In this document: piece by piece, positions 17,886-25,546 of the stretch | Layout: each line of letters starts with the position of its first letter | Numbering within the stretch: position 1 is the stretch's first letter | Origin: Halovulum sp039180525 | GTDB lineage: Bacteria > Pseudomonadota > Alphaproteobacteria > Rhodobacterales > Rhodobacteraceae | Direction of reading: 5' to 3' | Length of the DNA stretch: 64,000 bases | NCBI GenBank assembly: GCA_039180525.1 | Contig: JBCDDF010000003.1 | Span: forward strand, 1-64,000 | Notes under the pieces: model-generated | The model's input: the letters and a program-made list of their open reading frames with translations, nothing else | Told to the model about the DNA's origin: nothing | Databases searched by the model: none | Program-made: the position numbers and the translations under genes

Positions 17886-19343
17886 TTGGTAGCGCGCACG
17901 ATCCCGGTAGACCCTTTCGATCTGGTCATTTTCGGCGGCACCGGCGATCTGGCCCGTCGCAAGATCCTGCCCAGCCTGTTCCGCCGCCGCCGCGCCGGCC
18001 AGATGCCGGCCGAGGCGCGCATTATCGGCTGCGCGCGCGGTAAGATGACGCGAAAAGCGTTCCAGCAGATGATCCGCGAGGCGTTGGAAGAGTTCATCGC
18101 CGACCCCGAGGCGCGGCCCGAGGCCGATGTCACGGCTTTTTTGGGGCAGTTGGATTACGTGCGGCTCGACGTGTCCGACGATGCCGGTTGGAAGGAACTT
18201 GCCGGCAAGCTGCGCGATGACGCGATTCGCGCATTCTACCTGTCCGTCGGACCGGGCCTGTTCGGCACCATAGCCGGGCGCCTGCACGATGCCGGGTTGG
18301 CGACGCCCGAAAGCCGCATCGTGGTGGAAAAGCCGCTGGGTCACGATCTGGCCTCGGCCCGCAAACTGAATGCGCAACTGTCGCACAGCTTCGACGAACA
18401 TCAGATCTATCGTATCGACCATTACCTGGGCAAAGAGACCGTCCAGAACCTGATGGCGCTGCGGTTCGCCAATGCACTGTTCGAACCGCTTTGGAACGCC
18501 CAGCACGTCGACCACGTTCAGATCACAGTGGCCGAAGCCATAGGGGTCGAAGGGCGCGGCGGCTATTACGACAAATCCGGCGCCATGCGCGACATGGTGC
18601 AGAACCATATGATGCAGCTTCTATGCCTGACGGCGATGGAGCCGCCCGCCCGGTTCGATCCCGACGCGGTACGCGACGAAAAGCTGAAAGTGATCCGCGC
18701 GCTCGATCCGGTGATGCCGGCGGATACGGTGCGGGGCCAGTATCGCGGCAACGGAAACAGCGATAGTTACCAGGTGCATGTCGACGACCCCGACAGCCGC
18801 ACTGAAAGCTATGTCGCGCTAAAGGCGCAGGTGTCGAATTGGCGCTGGGCCGGCACGCCGTTCTATTTGCGGACCGGCAAGATGCTGCGCGCCCGGATTA
18901 GCGAGATCGCGGTGATCTTCAAGGACGTGCCGCATTCGATCTTTCCAGAGATGTCCAACCGCAAGGGCAACGCGCTGATCATCCGGCTGCAGCCCGATGA
19001 GGGCATCACGCTGCGCATGACCATCAAGGACCCGGGCCCCGGTGGCATGCGCCTGCGCGAGGCGCCACTTGACATGACCTTCGCCGACGCGCTGGGCGAC
19101 GGCGCGGCACGTGTGGCGGATGCCTATGAACGCCTGGTTATGGACGTGATCCGCGGCAACCAGACGCTCTTCATGCGTGGCGACGAGGTCGAGGCCGCCT
19201 GGGCCTGGACCGATGCCATCATCGCCGCCTGGGACGAAACCGGCGACCGGCCAGAGCCCTATGACCCCGGCGGTTCGGGCCCCGAGGATGCGTTGGCGCT
19301 GCTGCACCGCGATGGCCGCCGTTGGCGCGAGGTCGAGGCGTAG
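17886..19343 (+). CDS. zwf: Glucose-6-phosphate 1-dehydrogenase
   Basis: Zwf oxidises glucose-6-phosphate to 6-phosphogluconolactone with NADP, feeding the Entner-Doudoroff route. The 485-residue protein carries the nucleotide-binding FDLVIFGGTGDLARRKILPS and the active-site IYRIDHYLGKETVQNL with catalytic His near residue 179. Length is typical. The start appears to be a TTG at 17886, with AGGAAAGGG eight bases upstream; no ATG or GTG is better placed. The stop TAG at 19341-19343 is part of a dispersed-looking palindrome. It leads an operon with edd, a PNPOx-like gene, eda and pgi. A 6-phosphogluconolactonase gene, common beside zwf, is absent. Confidence 0.95.
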   Translation: MVARTIPVDPFDLVIFGGTGDLARRKILPSLFRRRRAGQMPAEARIIGCARGKMTRKAFQQMIREALEEFIADPEARPEADVTAFLGQLDYVRLDVSDDAGWKELAGKLRDDAIRAFYLSVGPGLFGTIAGRLHDAGLATPESRIVVEKPLGHDLASARKLNAQLSHSFDEHQIYRIDHYLGKETVQNLMALRFANALFEPLWNAQHVDHVQITVAEAIGVEGRGGYYDKSGAMRDMVQNHMMQLLCLTAMEPPARFDPDAVRDEKLKVIRALDPVMPADTVRGQYRGNGNSDSYQVHVDDPDSRTESYVALKAQVSNWRWAGTPFYLRTGKMLRARISEIAVIFKDVPHSIFPEMSNRKGNALIIRLQPDEGITLRMTIKDPGPGGMRLREAPLDMTFADALGDGAARVADAYERLVMDVIRGNQTLFMRGDEVEAAWAWTDAIIAAWDETGDRPEPYDPGGSGPEDALALLHRDGRRWREVEA

Positions 19344-19399
19344 GATGGGTTTCTAACCCATCACGCACGCGAAACAGATGGGTTGAAAACCCATCCTAC
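19340..19399. repeat. Nested palindromic repeat between zwf and edd
   Basis: Outer arms GTAGGATGGGTTT (19340-19352) and AAACCCATCCTAC (19387-19399) are exact complements. Inner arms ACCCATC (19356-19362) and GATGGGT (19377-19383) add to the fold or form alternative pairs. The left arm contains the zwf stop codon. It resembles the REP-like dispersed palindromes seen in related genomes and could form a processing or attenuation hairpin that sets zwf and edd expression apart. Confidence 0.75.
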
Positions 19400-19419
19400 A
19401 TCTGACGAAGGAGTGTTCG

Positions 19420-21225
19420 ATGACGCTGCACGATACCCTTCACCATGTGACGCAGGCGGTCCGCGACCGCTCCCGCGATCTGCGCGGCCAGTACCTGGAC
19501 CGCATGGCACGGGCGCGCGACCAGGGTCCGCGACGGGCGCATCTGTCCTGCGGCAACCTGGCCCATGCCTATGCCGCCATGGGTGACGACAAGGGCCGGC
19601 TGGCGGAACACTCCGCAGGTAACATTGGCATCATCACGGCCTATAACGACATGCTGTCGGCGCATCAGCCGTTCCAGACATATCCCGACCTGATCAAACA
19701 GGCCGCGCGCGAGGCCGGCGGCACCGCCCAGGTCGCGGGCGGGGTCCCGGCGATGTGCGACGGCGTCACCCAAGGCCAGGCGGGGATGGAACTCAGCCTG
19801 TTCTCGCGGGACGTGATCGCGTTGGCCGCGGGCGTGGGGCTCAGCCACAACACCTTCGACGCCGCGGTCTATCTTGGCGTCTGCGATAAGATCGTGCCGG
19901 GGCTGATCATGGCCGCCGCGAGTTTCGGCTATGTCCCGGCCGTCTTCCTGCCCGCCGGACCCATGACCAGCGGTCTGCCCAATGACGAAAAGGCCAAGGT
20001 GCGCCAAAAATTCGCCGCCGGAGAGGTCGGGCGGGATAAACTGATGGAGGCTGAGATGGCCTCTTATCACGGGCCCGGCACCTGCACCTTCTACGGCACA
20101 GCGAACACCAATCAGATGCTGATGGAGTTCATGGGGCTGCACCTGCCCGGCGCCAGTTTCGTCAACCCTGGCACGCCGCTCCGCGATGCATTGACCGCCG
20201 CGGGCGCCAAACGCGCGCTGGCGATCAGCGATCTGGGAAATGACTACACGCCGGTCAGCGACATCCTGGACGAACGCACATGGGTGAACGGGATCGTGGG
20301 GCTGATGGCGACTGGCGGCTCGACCAACCTGCTGATCCACCTCATCGCCATGGCCCGCGCCGCCGGCGTGGTGCTGGATTGGGAGGATTTCGCCAAGCTT
20401 TCCGACGCTACTCCGCTGATGGCGCGCGTCTATCCCAACGGGCTGGCGGACGTAAACCATTTCCACGCCGCCGGCGGGCTTGGCTTCATGATCGGCGAAT
20501 TGCTCGATGCCGGGCTCTTGCATCCCGACACCCGCACGGTGATGGGCGACGGGCTGGCGCGATATACTCAGGAGCCCAAGCTGGTCGATGGAGAGATCCG
20601 CTGGCGGGACGGCACCGGCGATACCCTGAACGACAAGATCCTGCGCCCCGCAGGTAACCCGTTCCAACCCACCGGCGGTATGAAGCGGCTGAGCGGCAAT
20701 CTGGGCACCGGGGTCATGAAAGTCTCTGCCGTGGCACCCGAACGTCATGTGATCGAGGCACCGGCGCGGGTGTTTCAGGATCAGGAGGCGGTCAAGGCGG
20801 CATTCAAGGCTGGCGAATTTACCGCGGACACCGTCGTCGTGGTCCGCTATCAGGGTCCCAAAGCAAACGGGATGCCCGAATTGCATTCGCTGACGCCGAT
20901 CCTTGCGGTGCTGCAGGATCGCGGGCTCAAGATCGCACTCGTCACCGATGGCCGGATGTCGGGCGCCAGCGGCAAGGTGCCCTCGGCGATCCATGTCAGC
21001 CCGGAGGCTTTGGATGGCGGCCCATTGGCCAGGCTGCGCGACGGCGATATCGTGCGCGTGGATGCCGTGGCCGGCGTGCTGGAGGTTTCCGACGCGGCGG
21101 TGCTGGAACGGGATGTGACGATGCCGGATCTGACGTCGAACGGCCACGGCACGGGGCGAGAGATGTTCCAGGCCTTTCGCGACGCGGTCTGCAGCGCAGA
21201 GCAGGGGGCGTGTGCGTTGCTATGA
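19420..21225 (+). CDS. edd: 6-phosphogluconate dehydratase
   Basis: Edd dehydrates 6-phosphogluconate to 2-keto-3-deoxy-6-phosphogluconate, the signature Entner-Doudoroff step. The 601-residue protein belongs to the IlvD/Edd Fe-S dehydratase family. It shows GGVPAMCDGVTQGQAGMELS (Fe-S Cys) near residue 107, LSHNTFDAAVYLGVCDKIVP with a second Cys, GTCTFYGTANTNQM with the third, and the C-terminal VTDGRMSGASGKVPSAIHVS. The ATG at 19420 has AAGGAG seven bases upstream. Its stop overlaps the following PNPOx-like start as ATGA. Confidence 0.96.
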   Translation: MTLHDTLHHVTQAVRDRSRDLRGQYLDRMARARDQGPRRAHLSCGNLAHAYAAMGDDKGRLAEHSAGNIGIITAYNDMLSAHQPFQTYPDLIKQAAREAGGTAQVAGGVPAMCDGVTQGQAGMELSLFSRDVIALAAGVGLSHNTFDAAVYLGVCDKIVPGLIMAAASFGYVPAVFLPAGPMTSGLPNDEKAKVRQKFAAGEVGRDKLMEAEMASYHGPGTCTFYGTANTNQMLMEFMGLHLPGASFVNPGTPLRDALTAAGAKRALAISDLGNDYTPVSDILDERTWVNGIVGLMATGGSTNLLIHLIAMARAAGVVLDWEDFAKLSDATPLMARVYPNGLADVNHFHAAGGLGFMIGELLDAGLLHPDTRTVMGDGLARYTQEPKLVDGEIRWRDGTGDTLNDKILRPAGNPFQPTGGMKRLSGNLGTGVMKVSAVAPERHVIEAPARVFQDQEAVKAAFKAGEFTADTVVVVRYQGPKANGMPELHSLTPILAVLQDRGLKIALVTDGRMSGASGKVPSAIHVSPEALDGGPLARLRDGDIVRVDAVAGVLEVSDAAVLERDVTMPDLTSNGHGTGREMFQAFRDAVCSAEQGACALL

Positions 21226-21833
21226 CCGGCTGGATCGACACGCTGGAGGGTCTGGAGGCGCGCTATGGCACGCCGGGCCTGGCCTCCACGGTCAAGGTCG
21301 CCGACCGGGTGACCCCCGAATACGGCGCCTGGATCGAGGCAGCACCGTTTTGCGGCTTGGCGACGGTGGGGCCGGAGGGGCTGGATTGCAGCCCGCGCGG
21401 CGATGACGGCCCGGTGGTCACGGTGCTGGACGATACCACACTGGCGCTGCCCGATCGGCGCGGCAACAACCGCATCGACAGCCTGCGCAACATCATCCGC
21501 GACCCACGCGTGTCGCTGATGCTGCTGGTGCCGGGGTCGGGGACCGTCATCCGGGTCAACGGCACCGCGCGGCTCAGCGTCGACCGGGCCCTGCTGACCC
21601 GTTTCGCGATGGACGGCACGGAACCACGCTCGGTCATCGTGATCACGGTGGGCGAGATCTATTTTCAATGCGCCCGGGCGGTAAAGCGCGCCGGTCTCTG
21701 GCAGGGCGGATTTGTCGATGCCGCGACGCTCCCAACGCCCGGCCAGATCCTGGAGGCGATGTCGAAGGCGGAAATCGACGGCACCGCCTATGACGCCGCC
21801 TGGCCCGCCCGGGCGGAGAAAACCCTGTGGTAA
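21222..21833 (+). CDS. Pyridoxamine 5'-phosphate oxidase-family (flavin-binding split barrel) protein
   Basis: A 203-residue protein with a split-barrel core: AAPFCGLATVGPEGLDCSPRGD, then TLALPDRRGNNRIDSLRNII and DPRVSLMLLVPGSGTVIRVNG, the pattern of FMN- or F420-binding PNPOx-like proteins (MSMEG_1061-type subfamily, from memory). It is not a canonical PdxH. The start at 21222 overlaps the edd stop (ATGA), so it is translationally coupled to edd; a slightly longer frame from 21210 is less likely. Its position inside an Entner-Doudoroff operon, where pgl often sits in other bacteria, is unusual, but nothing in the sequence suggests lactonase activity. Confidence 0.75.
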   Translation: MTGWIDTLEGLEARYGTPGLASTVKVADRVTPEYGAWIEAAPFCGLATVGPEGLDCSPRGDDGPVVTVLDDTTLALPDRRGNNRIDSLRNIIRDPRVSLMLLVPGSGTVIRVNGTARLSVDRALLTRFAMDGTEPRSVIVITVGEIYFQCARAVKRAGLWQGGFVDAATLPTPGQILEAMSKAEIDGTAYDAAWPARAEKTLW

Positions 21834-21847
21834 GCGCCCCGGCGGCG

Positions 21848-21870
21848 AGGTCCCGGGTCACGCCCGGGAC
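21848..21870. repeat. REP-like dispersed palindrome, copy 1
   Basis: A 23-bp unit with arms GTCCCGGG and CCCGGGAC around TCACG, preceded by AG, is repeated exactly at 63141-63163. It lies in the edd/PNPOx-eda gap. A second, unrelated hairpin (CCCCGGC at 21904-21910, GCCGGGG at 21917-21923) follows, so the intergenic RNA is strongly structured between the PNPOx-like gene and eda. Confidence 0.8.
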
Positions 21871-22004
21871 GCGTGGTGCGGGTGGCAAACCGGATGCTAC
21901 GCGCCCCGGCCCCCGCGCCGGGGCCTCTCGCTTTGTCGCCAGTGCCGGTGCAAGGACACTGAGGGCAGCGCCCGACCAAACCCGTCTAGGCTAGGACCCC
22001 CGAC

Positions 22005-22649
22005 ATGATCACCCCCTCTGACGCTACAAAAAAAACCCGCGAAGTCGCTGCCCTCGCGCCGATCGTGCCGGTGCTGGTCATCGACGATGCCACCCAAGCC
22101 CGCCCGCTGGCCGAAGCACTGATCGCCGGCGGCCTGCCGGCGCTGGAGGTGACCCTGCGCACGCCCGCCGCGCTGGATGCGATCCGCGCCATGGCCGAAG
22201 TTCCCGGCGGTGTCGTGGGCGCCGGCACGCTGGTCACGCCGCAGGACGTTCGGGCCGCAAAGGCCACCGGCGCCAGCTTCGGCGTCTGCCCCGGCGCCAC
22301 ACCCGCCTTGCGCGCCGCTTGCGAGGCCGAAGACCTGCCATTGCTGCCCGGCGCCTCGACCGTGACCGAGGCGATGGCACTGCTCGAAGCCGGCTACGAC
22401 TTCCTGAAATTCTTCCCCGCCGAAGCCTCCGGCGGGGTGGCGGCCCTGAAAGCCATCGGCGCGCCCCTGCCGCAGATCGCCTTTTGCCCCACCGGCGGTG
22501 TCAGCCCGGCCAACGCCGCGGACTATCTGAGCCTGCCCAACGTGCTCTGCGCCGGCGGGTCCTGGGTCGCGCCCAAGGACAGACTGGCCGCCGGCGATTG
22601 GGCGGGGATCGAGACCCTGGCCCGCGACGCTGCGAAACTGGAGCGATAG
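22005..22649 (+). CDS. eda: 2-dehydro-3-deoxyphosphogluconate (KDPG) aldolase
   Basis: Eda splits KDPG into pyruvate and glyceraldehyde-3-phosphate through a Schiff base. The 214-residue length is normal. The catalytic Glu is in GGLPALEVTLRTPAALDAI (about residue 49), the Schiff-base Lys in GYDFLKFFPAEASGG (about residue 138), and the phosphate-binding CPTGGVSPANAADYL follows. The ATG at 22005 is the first good start. A 171-bp structured gap separates it from the previous gene, and pgi starts on the base after its stop, so eda and pgi are tightly coupled. Confidence 0.96.
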   Translation: MITPSDATKKTREVAALAPIVPVLVIDDATQARPLAEALIAGGLPALEVTLRTPAALDAIRAMAEVPGGVVGAGTLVTPQDVRAAKATGASFGVCPGATPALRAACEAEDLPLLPGASTVTEAMALLEAGYDFLKFFPAEASGGVAALKAIGAPLPQIAFCPTGGVSPANAADYLSLPNVLCAGGSWVAPKDRLAAGDWAGIETLARDAAKLER

Positions 22650-24209
22650 ATGACCCTTTGGGACGAGTTGCGCGCCCATCGCGCCGCCAATGAGACCACT
22701 CGGATCGAAGATCTGTTCGACCTGGGCGACCGGTTCGCCGAGTTCTCCGCCAAGCTGGACGACCTGACGCTCGACTATTCAAAAACCGCCATCGACGGCC
22801 AGGCCAAGACGCTGCTGCTGCGCCTGGCAGCCGAGGCCGGCGTCGAGGCGAGGCGCGACGCCATGTTCGCCGGTGAGAAGATCAACACGACAGAGGACCG
22901 CGCCGTCCTCCACACCGCGCTGCGGCACCAGGCCGACACACCGATCCGGGTCGACGGCCAGGATGTCATGCCCCAGGTGCGCGCCACCCGCGCCAGGATG
23001 GAGGCATTCGCACAGGGCGTCCGGTCCGGGCAGATCACCGCGCCCGGCGGTGCGCGCTTCACCGATGTCGTCAATATCGGCATCGGCGGGTCCGATCTGG
23101 GCCCGGTCATGGCGGTGCTTGCGCTGGCGCCTTATCACGATGGGCCGCGCACGCATTTCGTCTCCAATGTCGACGGCGCGCATATCCATGACGTGCTGAA
23201 GGGGCTCGACCCCGCAACCACGCTGGTGATCGTCGCTTCCAAGACCTTCACCACCATCGAGACCATGACCAATGCGGAGACCGCGCGCGCCTGGCTTGGG
23301 GGATCGGTGGACGACCCGGGCGGGCATTTTGCCGCCCTGTCCTCGGCCGTGGACAAGACCGACGATTTCGGTATCGATCCGGCCCGGGTCTTTGGCTTCG
23401 AGGATTGGGTCGGCGGGCGCTATTCGGTCTGGGGCCCGATCGGGTTGAGCCTGATGCTGGCCGTGGGGCCAGAGGATTTCGGCCGGTTTCTTTCCGGCGG
23501 CGCGGCGATGGACGCCCATTTCCGCAACGCACCGCTCGACCGGAACCTGCCCGTGCTGCTGGCGCTGGTGGGGGTGTGGCACAGCAATATCTGCGGCTAT
23601 GACACCCGAGCCGTGCTGCCCTACGATCAGCGGCTGCTGCGCCTGCCGGCCTATCTGCAGCAACTGGACATGGAATCGAACGGCAAACGCGTGACGCTCG
23701 ACGGCAGCCCCGTACCGCACGCGACCGGCCCCATCGTCTGGGGCGAGCCGGGGACCAATGGCCAGCACGCATTTTACCAATTGATCCACCAGGGCACCCG
23801 GGTGGTGCCCTGCGAGTTTCTGGTCGCGGCTCAAGGCCATGAGCCCGCGCTTTCGCATCAACACGACTTGTTGGTGTCAAACTGCCTGGCCCAGTCAGAG
23901 GCACTGATGCGCGGCCGCCTGGAGGCCGACACCCCGCACCGCGTCTTTCCCGGCAATCGTCCCTCGGTGACGCTGCTCTACCGGCACCTGACCCCGGACA
24001 TGCTGGGCCGCATCATCGCGCTTTATGAACACCGCGTGTTCGTCGAAGGCGTGCTTTGGGGCATTAACTCCTTCGATCAATGGGGCGTCGAACTGGGCAA
24101 GGTTCTGGCCCAGGAGATGCTGCCGCTGGTCGAAGGCGGCGATGCCGCGGCCAAGGACGGCTCCACCCAAGGGCTGCTGGCGGCGCTGCGCGGGTTGCGA
24201 GCCGGCTGA
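22650..24209 (+). CDS. pgi: Glucose-6-phosphate isomerase
   Basis: Pgi interconverts glucose-6- and fructose-6-phosphate, here probably recycling fructose-6-phosphate into the Entner-Doudoroff route. The 519-residue protein carries both family signatures: WVGGRYSVWGPIGLSLML near residue 250 and GVLWGINSFDQWGVELGK near residue 465. The active-site stretch NIGIGGSDLGP near residue 143 and the Glu region LDMESNGK near 340 are also intact. Its ATG immediately follows the eda stop codon. Confidence 0.97.
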   Translation: MTLWDELRAHRAANETTRIEDLFDLGDRFAEFSAKLDDLTLDYSKTAIDGQAKTLLLRLAAEAGVEARRDAMFAGEKINTTEDRAVLHTALRHQADTPIRVDGQDVMPQVRATRARMEAFAQGVRSGQITAPGGARFTDVVNIGIGGSDLGPVMAVLALAPYHDGPRTHFVSNVDGAHIHDVLKGLDPATTLVIVASKTFTTIETMTNAETARAWLGGSVDDPGGHFAALSSAVDKTDDFGIDPARVFGFEDWVGGRYSVWGPIGLSLMLAVGPEDFGRFLSGGAAMDAHFRNAPLDRNLPVLLALVGVWHSNICGYDTRAVLPYDQRLLRLPAYLQQLDMESNGKRVTLDGSPVPHATGPIVWGEPGTNGQHAFYQLIHQGTRVVPCEFLVAAQGHEPALSHQHDLLVSNCLAQSEALMRGRLEADTPHRVFPGNRPSVTLLYRHLTPDMLGRIIALYEHRVFVEGVLWGINSFDQWGVELGKVLAQEMLPLVEGGDAAAKDGSTQGLLAALRGLRAG

Positions 24210-24297
24210 TCCAGCGCCGCGCGTTCGAGTTTCCGCTACCCAGCCGCCGCAAAACCGGCTAGCGGGGCGTGAACCGCAGCCGAAGGCCACCGATCAC

Positions 24298-25518
24298 ATG
24301 ACCCCGTTTGCCGAGCGCATGTCCCGTATCCAGGCCTCGCCCACCGCTGCGGCGATGGCGCGGGCGGCGGCGGCAAAGGCGGCAGGGCGGCCGGTGATCT
24401 CTTTGACCACGGGCGAACCCGATTTCGACACGCCGGCGCATATTCAAGAGGCGGCCATCGCCGCGATGCGGGCCGGGGCCACGCGCTATACCGCGGTCGA
24501 CGGAACCGCGGCGCTGAAGGACGCGATCACCGCGAAGTTTGCGCGCGAGAACGGGCTGACCTTCGCGCCCGACCAGGTGATCGCCTCTACAGGTGCCAAA
24601 CAGGCGATTTTCAACGCCATCCTCGCCGTGGTTGGACCGGGCGACCAGGTGATCATCCCCACCCCCTCCTGGGTCAGCTATCCCGACATCGTGAAACTCG
24701 CCGGCGGGGTGCCGGTTCTGGTGCCGGGCGATCCGGCGCAGGGGTTTCGCCCGGACATCCAGGCGATTGCGGACCGCATCGGCCCCGCGACCCGCGCGAT
24801 CTTGCTCAACAGCCCCTGCAACCCCACCGGCGCCATGCTGGATGCGGACGCCTATCAGACCCTGGGCGCGGCACTGGCGGACCGGCCCGATATCCTGGTG
24901 ATCTGCGACGACATCTATGAACACATCCGCTATGATGATCGGCCGTTCGAAACGCTGGCGGCGGTTTGCCCTGACCTGGGCGATCGGGTTCTGACCGTCA
25001 ACGGCGTCTCCAAGGCGTATGCAATGACCGGCTGGCGGCTGGGCTATGCCGCCGGGCCGGTGGATCTGATCCGTGCGATGCGGGTGCTGCAATCGCAATC
25101 CACCACCAATCCTAGCGCGTTATCTCAAGCCGCCGCCGTGGCAGCGTTGAACGGCGACCAGACCTGCGTCGCGACGCAATTGGCGGCCTTCGCCCAGCGC
25201 CGGCAGATGGTTTGCGACCGGCTCGAGTCGCTGCCCGGGTTGACCGTCACCCGGCCCGAGGGCGCCTTCTACGTCTTTGTCGGCATCGCCGGTTGGATCG
25301 GCGCGCGCGGACCGGGCGGCCTGGTCATCGGCGACGAGACCGCTTTCGTGGACGCCTTGCTCGATCGGTGCGATCTGGGTGTGGTCGGCGGCGCGGCCTT
25401 CGGCGCCTCACCCTGCTTTCGCATGAGTTTCGCCGCCGACAGCGCCGCCTTGGCCGAGGCGCTGGATCGGCTGACGGCGTTTCTGGCCACGCTTGAACCC
25501 GTCGCTCACGGCCGATAG
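24298..25518 (+). CDS. Class I PLP-dependent aminotransferase (aspartate aminotransferase-like)
   Basis: A 406-residue fold-type I aminotransferase of the Igamma (AAT/prephenate aminotransferase) type. It shows VISLTTGEPDFDTPAHIQEA near residue 35, SPCNPTGAMLDADAY near 178, and the PLP Lys in VNGVSKAYAMTGWRLGYAAG near residue 240. The ATG at 24298 is chosen because the family starts there; the open frame reaches back into pgi to 24025. It lies 88 bp after pgi on the same strand and may be read from the same operon. Substrate preference (aspartate, prephenate, or another 2-oxo acid partner) cannot be set from sequence. Confidence 0.88.
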   Translation: MTPFAERMSRIQASPTAAAMARAAAAKAAGRPVISLTTGEPDFDTPAHIQEAAIAAMRAGATRYTAVDGTAALKDAITAKFARENGLTFAPDQVIASTGAKQAIFNAILAVVGPGDQVIIPTPSWVSYPDIVKLAGGVPVLVPGDPAQGFRPDIQAIADRIGPATRAILLNSPCNPTGAMLDADAYQTLGAALADRPDILVICDDIYEHIRYDDRPFETLAAVCPDLGDRVLTVNGVSKAYAMTGWRLGYAAGPVDLIRAMRVLQSQSTTNPSALSQAAAVAALNGDQTCVATQLAAFAQRRQMVCDRLESLPGLTVTRPEGAFYVFVGIAGWIGARGPGGLVIGDETAFVDALLDRCDLGVVGGAAFGASPCFRMSFAADSAALAEALDRLTAFLATLEPVAHGR

Positions 25519-25546
25519 CCGCCAGCCCCTCGGCACTGGCACTGGC

